A stretch of 64,000 bases of DNA. Origin: JANPPS01 sp965246925 (GTDB lineage Bacteria > Pseudomonadota > Alphaproteobacteria > Acetobacterales > Acetobacteraceae). A program made the position numbers and the translations under genes. This document shows positions 27,372-35,677 of the stretch, in pieces. The notes under the pieces were generated by a model. It made no database searches and had not been told where the DNA came from. It saw nothing but the letters and a program-made list of their open reading frames with translations. Positions within the stretch are counted from its first letter, which is position 1, and the number at the start of each line of letters is the position of its first letter. The stretch is taken from NCBI GenBank assembly GCA_965246925.1, contig OZ251994.1, positions 1,674,001 through 1,738,000 on the forward strand, written 5' to 3'.

Positions 27372-28064
27372 ATGCGCCGTCTGCTCGCCTTGCTGCTGCT
27401 GCTTGCCTTCCCGGCTTTGGCCGAGGATGCGCCCGGCTATGCACAGTGTGAGGCCTCGATCGAGATCGCGCAGAAGCAGCAGCGTATCCCGGCAAAACTC
27501 ATGCCCGCCATCTCACGCGTGGAAAGCGGGCGTCTCGATCCGGTTACCCGGCGGGTCCGCGCCTGGCCCTGGACCATCAACGTCGAAGGCACTGGATATT
27601 TCTTCGAGAGCAAGGCTGAAGCGATCGCGGCGGTGCGGGGGCTGCAGGCCAAAGGCCCGCGCTCCATCGACGTGGGGTGCATGCAGGTCAATCTAATCTA
27701 CCACCCGCACGCCTTTGCCGATCTGGATACGGCCTTCGATCCGGAGGCCAATACGAAATACGCGGCACATTTCCTAGCCGCACTATACCATCAGACCAAA
27801 GACTGGAACCTGGCCACTGCGGCGTATCACTCCCAAGACGCCGAGCGGGGTGAGGACTATCAGCGCCGGGTGTTCGGCAAGGTCATGACGCCGATGCAGC
27901 CCACCATCACTACTGCCACGCTGGCCAAGCCTGCGCCACCTACGGCCGCCTTTGGCGCGTGGCCCACCTCGAGCGTGAACTTCGCCGCGTTTGCCGGCGC
28001 CTTCGCCCCCACCGTGAACGGCGTGCCCGTCCGCGTCTTGGGTCAGTTCACCGCCCGGCGGTAA
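27372..28064 (+). CDS. Lytic transglycosylase (SLT domain), secreted
   Basis: A 230-residue protein with a clear signal peptide (MRRLLALLLLLAFPALAEDA) and a lysozyme-like SLT fold. The catalytic Glu is E51 in ISRVESGRLDP, and GCMQVNLIYHPHAF and ATAAYHSQDAERGEDYQRRVF are the usual downstream blocks. It should cleave peptidoglycan glycan strands to anhydromuropeptides. A Pro/Ala/Thr-rich tail follows the domain. The last 22 bp overlap the end of the convergent DUF2189 gene. ATG 27372 lies after GGGTCCTGT, a weak ribosome site. Confidence 0.88.
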   Translation: MRRLLALLLLLAFPALAEDAPGYAQCEASIEIAQKQQRIPAKLMPAISRVESGRLDPVTRRVRAWPWTINVEGTGYFFESKAEAIAAVRGLQAKGPRSIDVGCMQVNLIYHPHAFADLDTAFDPEANTKYAAHFLAALYHQTKDWNLATAAYHSQDAERGEDYQRRVFGKVMTPMQPTITTATLAKPAPPTAAFGAWPTSSVNFAAFAGAFAPTVNGVPVRVLGQFTARR

Positions 28065-28846
28065 AGGTGCCACGTCGCATGCCCCAGCACCGGCATCGCG
28101 ACAGCCAGGCCTACGAACAGCGGTATCGAGCCAAGCGCGAGTATGGCCGCGACCGTGAGGCCCCAAATCCCCATCACGAGCGGATTGGCCCTGACGACAC
28201 GGTATGACGTCCCAACCGCAAGCGCGGGGCCGACATGGCGGTCCAGCAACATTGGAAACGACACGGCCGATACCGTCAACGCGACAGCCGCAAACAGCGC
28301 GCCCATGATGTTGCCCAGCAGGAACAACGCTGGCGTATGCGGGCTCGACCGCATCAGCTCGATGAACTCCGACACGGATCCCGGGGCCATGTCGCCCGCG
28401 CTGGCGCCAATCGTTCCCATGTAGATGGCGCGCGCACTGGCGATCCACAGGCAGAATAGCACCAGCAGCATCACGCCAAGGGCGGCGATGGCCGGTAACG
28501 CCGGGCTAGAGAACACATCGAACGCGTTGCGCCAAGATACCGGCAGACCCTGCTCCCGCCGCCGGCTCAACTCATAGAGCCCGACCGCCAGCACCGGTCC
28601 AAGGAGCGACAAGCCGGCGACCAAGGGAAAGAACAGCGGTAGCACCTGCCCCCCATCTGCGGCGCGCGCCGCCAGCAAGCCGACCACGGGGTAGATCACC
28701 CCAAGAAAGGCAAGCTGGGTCGGAATGGCCATGAAGTCCGCCCACCCCTCCCGCAAGGAGGCCGAGAGATCGGCGAGCGTCAGCCGCCGAACGACAGGTT
28801 GGGCCCCAGCCGTGGGCGCGAGGTCGATAGCCGAGGCTACTGCCAT
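28043..28846 (-). CDS. DUF2189 membrane protein
   Basis: A 267-residue inner-membrane protein with about six helices (near 46-60, 70-92, 117-137, 171-197, 215-245). The start VVRRLTLADLSASLREGWADF and the end GHATWHLYRRAV are characteristic of the DUF2189 family, whose function is unknown. It ends inside the lytic transglycosylase gene on the other strand, with both stops within a 22-bp overlap. Confidence 0.8.
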   Translation of the reverse strand: MAVASAIDLAPTAGAQPVVRRLTLADLSASLREGWADFMAIPTQLAFLGVIYPVVGLLAARAADGGQVLPLFFPLVAGLSLLGPVLAVGLYELSRRREQGLPVSWRNAFDVFSSPALPAIAALGVMLLVLFCLWIASARAIYMGTIGASAGDMAPGSVSEFIELMRSSPHTPALFLLGNIMGALFAAVALTVSAVSFPMLLDRHVGPALAVGTSYRVVRANPLVMGIWGLTVAAILALGSIPLFVGLAVAMPVLGHATWHLYRRAVN

Positions 28847-28973
28847 AGTACGGTCTCCCTGAGCGTTGCACGCAACGAGAGGCTAGCACCGGGCTCCAAC
28901 GGAACTCACCAAAAAACGCATGTAGCCCGGGTCGGTTCAACCGAGGGTTTCGAAGACCATGGCCGTCACTGCA

Positions 28974-30608
28974 TCAGGCATCGATGGACGCCAGCTGAAA
29001 CTCCCGGAATTGCTGCCGGAGCACCAACTTATTCAGTTTGCCCGTCGCCGTGTGCGGCAGCGCTTCCACCACCACGACCTCATCCGGGATCCACCATTTA
29101 GCGACCTTACCGGCATAGCTCGCCAGCAACGCGCCCCGGTCGATGTCACGCCCGGGCTTGGCCACCACGATCAGCAGCGGCCGCTCATCCCATTTCGGAT
29201 GCCGGGCGCCGACGATGGCGGCCTCGGCCACGTCTGGATGATCGACGGCAATGTTTTCCAGCTGGATCGAGCTGATCCACTCGCCGCCCGATTTCACGAT
29301 GTCCTTGGTGCGGTCGGTGATCTCCATCATGCCCTGCGCATCGATGGTCGCGACGTCGCCGGTGGCGAACCAACCCTCCGCATTGGTCGCGTCCGCCGGC
29401 GCGTTCATGTACCGCTGCACGACCCAGGGGCCCCGCACCTCGAGGTTGCCGTAGGTCTTGCCGTCCCACGGCAGCACGGTGCCCGTGTCGTCCACGATCC
29501 GCATATCGAGCCCGGGGACGGCCCTCCCTTGCTTATACGGCATGCGCGCCGCCTCGTCCGGGCTGAGCTGGGTGAAAGAAGGTTTTGGCGTGTTATAGGT
29601 GCCGAGCGGGCTGGTCTCCGTCATGCCCCAGGCATGGTCCACCTGCACGCCATAGTCGCGCGCAAACGTGTCGATAATGATGGCCGGGCAGGCGGACCCG
29701 CCGCAGACCAGCCGCTTCAGCGTCGTGAGCTTACCGCCCGTGGTATTCAGGTGCTGTAGCAGGCCCATCCACACGGTCGGCACGCCGGCCGACATCGTGA
29801 CCCGCTCGTCATTCATCAGCGCCTGCACGCTGGCGCCGTCGAGCTGCCGTCCGGGCATGACGAGGCTCGCGCCCACCATGGGCGCCGCGTATGGCATGCC
29901 CCAGCCGTTCACGTGAAACATCGGCACCACCGGCATGACCCGGTCGGTCGCGCGGGTGCAGAACACGTCCGGCATGTTGACGGCGTAGGCGTGGATCACG
30001 GTGCTGCGGTGGCTATACAGCACGCCCTTGGGCTTGCCGGTGGTGCCGGAGGTGTAGCACAGCGCGCTGGCCAGCCGCTCGTCCAGCGCGGGCCAGGCGA
30101 AATCGGCGCCGCGCAGCAGGTCCTCGTAGCACAGCAGCGCCTGACCCGGCGCCAGCTGCACCTGCGGCATGTCGCCGGGCGCGGCCATGATCACGACGGC
30201 CCGGACCTTCGGCAGTTCGGCCGCGAGACCGGTGATCAGCGGCGCGAACAGCGCGTCCGCGCACAGGATCACGCTGCCGGCGTCGTTCAGGATGTGCGAG
30301 ATGTCGGACGGGGCGAGGCGCGGGTTCACGGTATGGATCACCGCCCCCATGCCGGACACGGCGTAATAGAGCTCGAGGTGCCGGTGCCCGTTCCAGGCCA
30401 GCGTCGCGACCCGGTCGGACTGGTTCACGCCCAGGCCCGTCAGCGCCACCGCCAGCTGCCGCGCCCGATGCTCGACCTCGGCATAGGTATAGCGGCTGAT
30501 ACTGCCATCGGCCTCGCGTGACACCACCTCGGCATCGCGATGGTGCCGCGCGGCATGGGTCAGGATGCCGGAGATCAGCAGCGGTTGCGATTGCATCAGG
30601 CCTAGCAT
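28974..30608 (-). CDS. Acyl-CoA synthetase (AMP-forming; medium/long-chain type)
   Basis: A 544-residue adenylate-forming ligase. P-loop YTSGTTGKPKGV (about 195-206), the adenine motif AWGMTETSPLGTY, EGWFATGDVATIDAQGMMEITDRTKDIVKSGGEWIS, and the C-terminal TATGKLNKLVLR are all intact. The sequence style (MLGLMQSQPLLISGILTHAARHH) is that of AlkK-like medium/long-chain fatty acyl or 3-methylmercaptopropionyl-CoA ligases; the substrate cannot be told from sequence alone. The start is ATG 30608 because GGAGG lies seven bases upstream; the frame stays open to 30887. It is divergent from the toxin-antitoxin module. Confidence 0.88.
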   Translation of the reverse strand: MLGLMQSQPLLISGILTHAARHHRDAEVVSREADGSISRYTYAEVEHRARQLAVALTGLGVNQSDRVATLAWNGHRHLELYYAVSGMGAVIHTVNPRLAPSDISHILNDAGSVILCADALFAPLITGLAAELPKVRAVVIMAAPGDMPQVQLAPGQALLCYEDLLRGADFAWPALDERLASALCYTSGTTGKPKGVLYSHRSTVIHAYAVNMPDVFCTRATDRVMPVVPMFHVNGWGMPYAAPMVGASLVMPGRQLDGASVQALMNDERVTMSAGVPTVWMGLLQHLNTTGGKLTTLKRLVCGGSACPAIIIDTFARDYGVQVDHAWGMTETSPLGTYNTPKPSFTQLSPDEAARMPYKQGRAVPGLDMRIVDDTGTVLPWDGKTYGNLEVRGPWVVQRYMNAPADATNAEGWFATGDVATIDAQGMMEITDRTKDIVKSGGEWISSIQLENIAVDHPDVAEAAIVGARHPKWDERPLLIVVAKPGRDIDRGALLASYAGKVAKWWIPDEVVVVEALPHTATGKLNKLVLRQQFREFQLASIDA

Positions 30609-30678
30609 CGAAGGTCCTCCCAGGGGCCACTTTTGTAGGTATTGGTCGCACGCGGGGGCAGGGCGGACAAGGGAGTGG

Positions 30679-30717
30679 TTGACCGCGGCTCCATGAAGTA
30701 GTATTGTTTCTACAAAC
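30679..30717 (+). promoter_or_regulatory. Promoter and likely autoregulatory operator of the phd/PIN module
   Basis: TTGACC at 30679-30684 and TATTGT at 30702-30707 are separated by exactly 17 bp, a good sigma-70 match. A small symmetric element, TTGTTTCTACAA, overlaps the -10 region and the start point (30704-30715). That is where Phd-type antitoxins usually bind to repress their own operon. A GGGGAG ribosome site follows, seven bases before the antitoxin ATG. Confidence 0.6.
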
Positions 30718-30731
30718 AGGGGAGAACCGCA

Positions 30732-30986
30732 ATGACGCTTACGACGCTTTCGAGCCGCGAGTTCAACCAGGACACCAGCCGCGCCAAGCGCGCCGCGGCA
30801 GACGGACCGGTCATCATCACGGACCGTGGTGAGCCGGCCCATGTGTTGCTGAGCTTCGAAGAGTACCGGCGCATCACGGGGCCGCACCGGACGCTCGGGG
30901 AGGCCCTGGCGATGCCGGATTCAGCCGGCATCGATGTGGAATTCCCACAAAGCCGGCTGCTTCCTCGCATACCCGATTTCTCGTAG
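30732..30986 (+). CDS. Phd/YefM-type antitoxin
   Basis: An 84-residue antitoxin. The N-terminal Phd/YefM DNA-binding fold is seen in TTLSSREFNQDTSRAKRAAADGPVIITDRGEPAHVLLSFEEYRRI. The C-terminal part, with PHRTLGEALAMPDSAGIDVEFPQSR, would wrap the toxin. It ends directly against the toxin start: TAG at 30984-30986, then GTG at 30987. A promoter with an overlapping symmetric site lies just upstream, consistent with autoregulation. Confidence 0.92.
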   Translation: MTLTTLSSREFNQDTSRAKRAAADGPVIITDRGEPAHVLLSFEEYRRITGPHRTLGEALAMPDSAGIDVEFPQSRLLPRIPDFS

Positions 30987-31415
30987 GTGTTCGTCCTAGA
31001 CACGAATGTCTTGTCCGAGCTTCGAAAGGCCAGTGAAGGGCGGGCCGATCCCGCTGTCGTAGCCTGGGCGGCCTCCCATGAGGTCAATCGCTTCTATATC
31101 TCTGCCATCACCCTCATGGAAATCGAGACCGGTGTGTTGCTGATGGAGCGGCGGGATCCGGCTCAAGGCGCCAAGCTTCGCCTCTGGATGAGCAAGCAGG
31201 TTTTACGGTCCTTCTCCGGCCGCGTCTTGCCGGTGGACGCCACGGTTGCGCTTCGCTCTGCCACCCTGCATCTGCCCGACCCCCGGCCCGAACGGGACGC
31301 ACAGATCGCCGCGACCGCGCTGGTGCACGGAATGACGATCGTGACCCGGAACGTCCGCGATTTCGCTCTCACGGGCGTCGCCCTCATAAACCCTTGGCAG
31401 GACCCGGTTCATTGA
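30987..31415 (+). CDS. PIN-domain toxin (VapC/FitB type)
   Basis: A 142-residue PIN ribonuclease. FVLDTNVLSELRK has the first Asp, ISAITLMEIETGV the Glu, DPRPERDAQIAATALVHGMTIVTRNVRDF the two C-terminal acidic positions, and the tail ends in INPWQDP. The GTG start follows the antitoxin stop without a gap, so translation is coupled. The module lies between chromosomal metabolic genes. Its C-terminus matches the fragment at 1-144, so the genome carries at least two related copies. Confidence 0.93.
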   Translation: MFVLDTNVLSELRKASEGRADPAVVAWAASHEVNRFYISAITLMEIETGVLLMERRDPAQGAKLRLWMSKQVLRSFSGRVLPVDATVALRSATLHLPDPRPERDAQIAATALVHGMTIVTRNVRDFALTGVALINPWQDPVH

Positions 31416-31505
31416 CCAGCGTTGCGCCCCTGGCGCCGACAGGACCGGGCCGGTTGAAGCCCCGGGCTTGATCGCCTAGCTTTCACCCCAGTCCCAGGGG
31501 GTGCC

Positions 31506-32453
31506 ATGTCCGGCTTTGCGAGCACGACCGATTTGGCGGACAAGGCCATCAGCTTTCAGGAGCTGGCGCCGGGCCTGTATGGCTATACCGCCGAGGGGGA
31601 CCCCAACTCCGGCGTGATCATCGGCGATGACAGCGTCATGGTGGTGGACGCGCAGGCCACGCCCATCATGGCCCAGGGCATCATCGACCGCGTGCGTGCG
31701 GTGACGGACAAGCCCATCCGCCATGTGCTGCTGACCCACTACCACGCCGTCCGCGTGCTGGGCGCCAGCGGGTTCAAGGGGGCCCAGGTCATCGCCTCCG
31801 AAATGTGCCGCACCATGACGGTGGAGCGGGGGCAGCAGGATACCGATAGCGAGATCGGCCGCTTCCCCCGCCTGTTCCGCGGCAAGGAGAGCATCCCCGG
31901 CCTGACGTGGCCGGACGTGACCTTTCAAAAACGCATGACCGTCTATCTGGGCCAGCGTGAGGTGCAGATCATCCATGTCGGGCGGAGCCATACCGCGGGC
32001 GATACCGTCGCCTGGCTCCCCAAGGAGCGTGTGCTGTACGCCGGGGACATCGTGGAGTTCGGCGCCACGCCCTATTGCGGTGACGCGCACTTTACCGACT
32101 GGCCTGCCACCCTCGCCGCCGTGCGCGCCCTGGGGGCCGAGGCGCTGGTGCCGGGCCGGGGCCGCGCGCTGGTGACGCGCGCCGAGTGCGAGGAGGCGAT
32201 CGCCGGCACGGACGCCTTTACGTCCGACTTGTTCGCCGTGGCGCGCCGGGCGGTGCAGGGCGGGGCGGACCTCAAGCAATGCTATGCCGAGGCGATGGCG
32301 GCGCTCCGCCCGCATTACGGCCACTGGGTCATCTTCGACCATTGCATGCCGTTCAACGTAAGCCGCGCGTTCGACGAGGCGTCCGGGCTGGACCATCCGC
32401 GCATCTGGACGGCGGAGCGCGATGTCGAAATGTGGCAGGCCCTGCAGACCTGA
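31506..32453 (+). CDS. MBL-fold protein with an altered zinc motif
   Basis: A 315-residue metallo-beta-lactamase-fold protein, cytoplasmic (no signal peptide). The usual HxHxDH is changed: LTHYHAVR keeps H78 and H80 but has Val82 and Arg83 for Asp and His. Later ligand regions look kept (HVGRSHTAGDTVAWL, LYAGDIVEFGATPYCGDAHF). Such a change should remove one metal site, so the enzyme may be mononuclear or act on an unusual substrate. It heads a four-gene overlapping operon with an FAD monooxygenase, DUF2783 and fumarylacetoacetase, which suggests an aromatic or tyrosine catabolic role. The start is ATG 31506 after AGGGGG. Confidence 0.85.
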   Translation: MSGFASTTDLADKAISFQELAPGLYGYTAEGDPNSGVIIGDDSVMVVDAQATPIMAQGIIDRVRAVTDKPIRHVLLTHYHAVRVLGASGFKGAQVIASEMCRTMTVERGQQDTDSEIGRFPRLFRGKESIPGLTWPDVTFQKRMTVYLGQREVQIIHVGRSHTAGDTVAWLPKERVLYAGDIVEFGATPYCGDAHFTDWPATLAAVRALGAEALVPGRGRALVTRAECEEAIAGTDAFTSDLFAVARRAVQGGADLKQCYAEAMAALRPHYGHWVIFDHCMPFNVSRAFDEASGLDHPRIWTAERDVEMWQALQT

Positions 32454-34015
32454 TGCCGTTCACGCCGCCCGTCTATCCGGCCACGCCCCGCCCGGACGAT
32501 GGCCGGACCCATCCGGTGGTGGTCGCGGGCAGCGGGCTGGTGGGGCTGACGCTGGCGCTGGACCTGGCGCAGCGCGGCGTGCCGGTCGTGCTGCTGGACG
32601 AAGACGATACCGTCAGCACCGGCTCCCGCGCGATCTGCTTTGCCAAGCGCACGCTGGAGATCTTCGCGCGGCTGGGCCTCGGCCCGCGCATGCTGGAAAA
32701 GGGCATCACCTGGAACGTGGGCCGCGTGTTCGCCGGTGACCGCCAGCTGTTCGACTTCGACCTGCTGCCTGAAGACGGCCACGAATACCCGGCGTTCATC
32801 AACCTCCAGCAATACTACGCCGAGCAATGGCTGGTGGAGGCCTGCCTCGCCGCCGGGGTGGATTTACGCTGGCGGCACAAGATCACCGGGCTGCATCCTG
32901 GCCCCACCCTCACGGTCGAGGCGCCGGAGGGTCCCTACACGCTGCACGCGGGGTGGCTGCTGGCCGCGGATGGCGCCAGCAGCTTCATCCGGCGCGCGAT
33001 GAACCTGCCGTTCGTGGGCCGCGTGTTCCAGGACCGCTTCCTCATCGCCGACGTGGTCATGCAGGCGCCGTTCCCGACCGAGCGCTGGTTCTGGTTCGAC
33101 CCGCCGTTCCACCGGTACCAATCCGCGCTGCTGCACAAACAGCCGGACGGGGTGTGGCGGATCGACCTGCAGCTCGGCTGGGACGCGGATCCGGAGGTGG
33201 AGCGGCAGCCGGACCGCGTAATCCCCCGCATCCAGGCCATGCTGGGCCCGGACGCGCGGTTCACGCTGGAATGGGTCAGCGTGTACACCTTCCGCTGCCG
33301 CCGGCTCGAACGGTTCGTGCATGACCGCGTGGTGTTCGTGGGCGATAGCGCGCACCAGGTCAGCCCGTTCGGCGCCCGCGGCGGCAATGGCGGGGTGCAG
33401 GATGCGGACAACCTGGCCTGGAAACTCGCCGCCGTACTGCAGGGCGCGCCGGAGAGCCTGATCGCGACCTACGATGCCGAGCGGATTCCCGCCGCCGACG
33501 AGAACATCCTGCATAGCACCCGCGCCACCGATTTCATCACGCCCAAGACCCCGGCCGCGCGCGCCTACCGGGATGCCGCGCTGAGCCTGGCCGCCCGGCA
33601 CGCCTTCGCCCGGCCGCTGGTGAACTCCGGCCGCCTGTCCCGCCCGTGCCGCATCCCGGTCACGGGTGACACGGACGGCTGGGGCCAGCCCGGCCTTCCC
33701 GCCCATGACGCGCCGGTGCTGCATCGGGGGCGGCCGGACTGGCTGCTGCGGCATATCGGGCCGGGCTGGACTCTGCTGGTCTTCGGCCCCGAAACCCCGG
33801 CGATACCCGGCGTCCTCACGGTCCGCATCTCCCCGGACGCTCTGCACGATACGAACGGCCTCGCCGCCGCCCGCTACGGCGCGCCGCCGGGCGGCTGCGT
33901 CCTGCTGCGGCCCGATCAGCACATCGCCGGGTGCTTCACGCGGTTCGACGCCGCCCGGATCGGCGCCGTGTTGCAGGCCTCCGCCCCGCCTCAGCGCGCC
34001 AGCCGCGCCGCATGA
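32453..34015 (+). CDS. FAD-dependent aromatic monooxygenase (PheA/TfdB/MhpA-like)
   Basis: A 520-residue class A flavin monooxygenase. The dinucleotide motif VVVAGSGLVGLTLALDLAQRG (about 22-42) and the FAD ribityl motif VVFVGDSAHQVSPFGARGGNGGVQDADNLAWKL are complete. The C-terminal thioredoxin-like domain typical of phenol-type hydroxylases follows. The ATG overlaps the MBL stop (TGATG). It probably hydroxylates a phenolic or related acid that feeds the homogentisate/gentisate route ending in fumarylacetoacetase; the substrate is not visible. The next gene starts by ATGA overlap. Confidence 0.87.
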   Translation: MPFTPPVYPATPRPDDGRTHPVVVAGSGLVGLTLALDLAQRGVPVVLLDEDDTVSTGSRAICFAKRTLEIFARLGLGPRMLEKGITWNVGRVFAGDRQLFDFDLLPEDGHEYPAFINLQQYYAEQWLVEACLAAGVDLRWRHKITGLHPGPTLTVEAPEGPYTLHAGWLLAADGASSFIRRAMNLPFVGRVFQDRFLIADVVMQAPFPTERWFWFDPPFHRYQSALLHKQPDGVWRIDLQLGWDADPEVERQPDRVIPRIQAMLGPDARFTLEWVSVYTFRCRRLERFVHDRVVFVGDSAHQVSPFGARGGNGGVQDADNLAWKLAAVLQGAPESLIATYDAERIPAADENILHSTRATDFITPKTPAARAYRDAALSLAARHAFARPLVNSGRLSRPCRIPVTGDTDGWGQPGLPAHDAPVLHRGRPDWLLRHIGPGWTLLVFGPETPAIPGVLTVRISPDALHDTNGLAAARYGAPPGGCVLLRPDQHIAGCFTRFDAARIGAVLQASAPPQRASRAA

Positions 34016-34203
34016 CGGTCACCCTTACCCCCAACCTCCCCGACCCCGACGCCATCTTTGCCGCCCTGATCGCCGCGCATGAGAACCTGGACGAGGCCGC
34101 GTCCCGCGCGTTGGACGCACGGCTGGTGCTGATCCTCGTGAACCACATCGGCGACCCCGCCATCATCCTCGAAGCCCTCCGCCTCGCCCAGGAGCCCGCA
34201 TGA
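34012..34203 (+). CDS. DUF2783 small protein
   Basis: A 63-residue protein of the DUF2783 type: a single helical domain including DPDAIFAALIAAHENLDEAASRALDARLVLILVNHIGD. It sits between a flavin monooxygenase and fumarylacetoacetase, overlapping both by ATGA. DUF2783 proteins are often found beside FAD monooxygenases of this sort, so a role as small partner or chaperone is plausible but unproved. The frame extends upstream into the monooxygenase gene and only the part from 34012 is likely used. Confidence 0.8.
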   Translation: MTVTLTPNLPDPDAIFAALIAAHENLDEAASRALDARLVLILVNHIGDPAIILEALRLAQEPA

Positions 34204-35495
34204 CCGACATCACGCCCGATTTCACCAACGACCCCAGCCTGCAATCCTGGGTGCCATCCGCCAATGGCCACGAAGACTTTCCCATCCAGAACCTGCCGCT
34301 GGGCGTGTTCAGCCCTCTGGCCGGCGCGCCCCGGGGCGGCATCGCCATCGGCGACATGATCCTCGACCTCCGCGCGCTCCATGACGAGGCGCTGCTGGAC
34401 GAAGAGGCGCAGGCCGCGGTCCACGCCTGCACCGGCCCCACGCTGAACGCGTTCCTGGCCATGGGCGCGGGGCCGCGCCGGGCGCTGCGGGAGGCGGTGA
34501 GCGCGCTGCTGCAAGACGGTTCGGACGAGCGGCCGCATCTGCTGCACAGGGTGGCCGATTGCACGATGTACATGCCCGCGCATGTCGGCGACTACACGGA
34601 TTTCTACGCCGGCATCCACCACGCCACCAACGTGGGCCAGATGCTGCGCCCGGATCAGCCGCTGCCGCCGCAATACCGCTACGTCCCCATCGCCTACCAC
34701 GGACGCGCCAGCAGCCTGGGCGTGGGGCACGAGGTGCGCCGCCCGTCCGGCCAGCGCAAGCCGGGGTCCGAAACGGTCCCGAGCTTCGGCCCCAGCCGCA
34801 ACCTGGATTACGAGATCGAGCTCGGCATCTGGATCGGCCCCGGCAATGCGCTCGGCACGCCCATCCCGGTAGCCTCGGCGGCGCAGCACATCGCCGGGTA
34901 TTGCCTGCTGAACGACTGGTCGGCGCGGGACATCCAGGGCTGGGAGTATCAACCGCTCGGCCCCTTCCTGGGCAAGAGCTTCGCCACTACCATCAGCCCG
35001 TGGATCGTCACGCCCGAGGCGCTGGCCCCGTTCCGCACCGCCATCCCCACCCGTGACCCGGCGCCGCTACCCTACCTGACGGACGCCACCGACCAAGCCG
35101 AGGGCGGGTTGGATGTGCAGCTCGAGGTCCTGCTGCTCACCCCGGCCATGCGCCAGGCCGGCGGCGCCCCGCACGTCCTGAGCACGGGTAACAGCCAAGC
35201 CTTGTTCTGGACGCCGGCGCAGATGGTGACGCACCACGCCAGCAACGGCTGCAACCTCAACCCTGGCGACCTATTCGGCACCGGCACCATCTCCGGCCCC
35301 ACCCCCGAAAGCGCCGGCAGCCTCTTGGAACTCAGCCACGGCGGCCGCACGCCGCTCACCCTCCCCCAAGGCGAGACCCGCCGGTTCCTGGAAGACGGCG
35401 ACGAAATCATCCTACGCGCCCGTGCGGTGCGCGATGGCGCCGCCCCGATCGGCTTCGGGGGATGCCGGTGCCTGGTGCTGCCTGCACTAGGTTGA
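34200..35495 (+). CDS. fahA: Fumarylacetoacetase
   Basis: Hydrolyses 4-fumarylacetoacetate to fumarate and acetoacetate, the last step of tyrosine/homogentisate breakdown. It has 431 residues with the N-terminal SH3-like domain (FPIQNLPLGVFSP) and the catalytic domain containing MYMPAHVGDYTDFYAGIHHATNVG (metal Asp and catalytic His), LDYEIELGIWIG, NDWSARDIQGWEYQPLGPFLGKSFATT and CNLNPGDLFGTGTISGP. All main sites look intact. The ATG overlaps the DUF2783 stop. Homogentisate dioxygenase and maleylacetoacetate isomerase are not in the window. Confidence 0.96.
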   Translation: MTDITPDFTNDPSLQSWVPSANGHEDFPIQNLPLGVFSPLAGAPRGGIAIGDMILDLRALHDEALLDEEAQAAVHACTGPTLNAFLAMGAGPRRALREAVSALLQDGSDERPHLLHRVADCTMYMPAHVGDYTDFYAGIHHATNVGQMLRPDQPLPPQYRYVPIAYHGRASSLGVGHEVRRPSGQRKPGSETVPSFGPSRNLDYEIELGIWIGPGNALGTPIPVASAAQHIAGYCLLNDWSARDIQGWEYQPLGPFLGKSFATTISPWIVTPEALAPFRTAIPTRDPAPLPYLTDATDQAEGGLDVQLEVLLLTPAMRQAGGAPHVLSTGNSQALFWTPAQMVTHHASNGCNLNPGDLFGTGTISGPTPESAGSLLELSHGGRTPLTLPQGETRRFLEDGDEIILRARAVRDGAAPIGFGGCRCLVLPALG

Positions 35496-35556
35496 CCGCA
35501 CGTTTTGTCTTGATCTGCCCAATGTAGACTCACAGTAAAGAACTGGAGGCATCAAA

Positions 35557-35601
35557 ATGATTACTCCTTGTTGCGGCGCATTACCTAAGATCACGCGGTA
35601 A
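35557..35601 (+). other. 14-codon reading frame with a strong ribosome site
   Basis: ATG 35557 follows GGAGG with seven bases between and opens MITPCCGALPKITR before TAA 35599-35601. One base later a GTG opens the interrupted Imm11-like gene. It may be a leader peptide that couples translation of that gene, or the truncated start of an earlier version of it. There is no homology to judge by. The surrounding 35496-35602 otherwise shows no gene and no confident promoter. Confidence 0.35.
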
Positions 35602-35652
35602 CGTGAGCAGCAAGTTGTGGTCGATCAGTATGAGCATCGCGTCGGGAGAGCG

Positions 35653-35677
35653 GATGTTTGGTAACTGCTCACCCCGG
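35653..35677 (+). repeat. Left target duplication and left inverted repeat of the IS66 element
   Basis: GATGTTTG (35653-35660) is the target copy; the inverted repeat 35661-35677 follows. The transposase stop codon (35669-35671 on the minus strand) lies inside this repeat. Confidence 0.95.

Noticed and set aside
35603..35660. A short independent gene just left of the IS element
   Set aside because: Its frame continues exactly into the right flank once the element and one target copy are removed, so it is the 5' end of the split gene.
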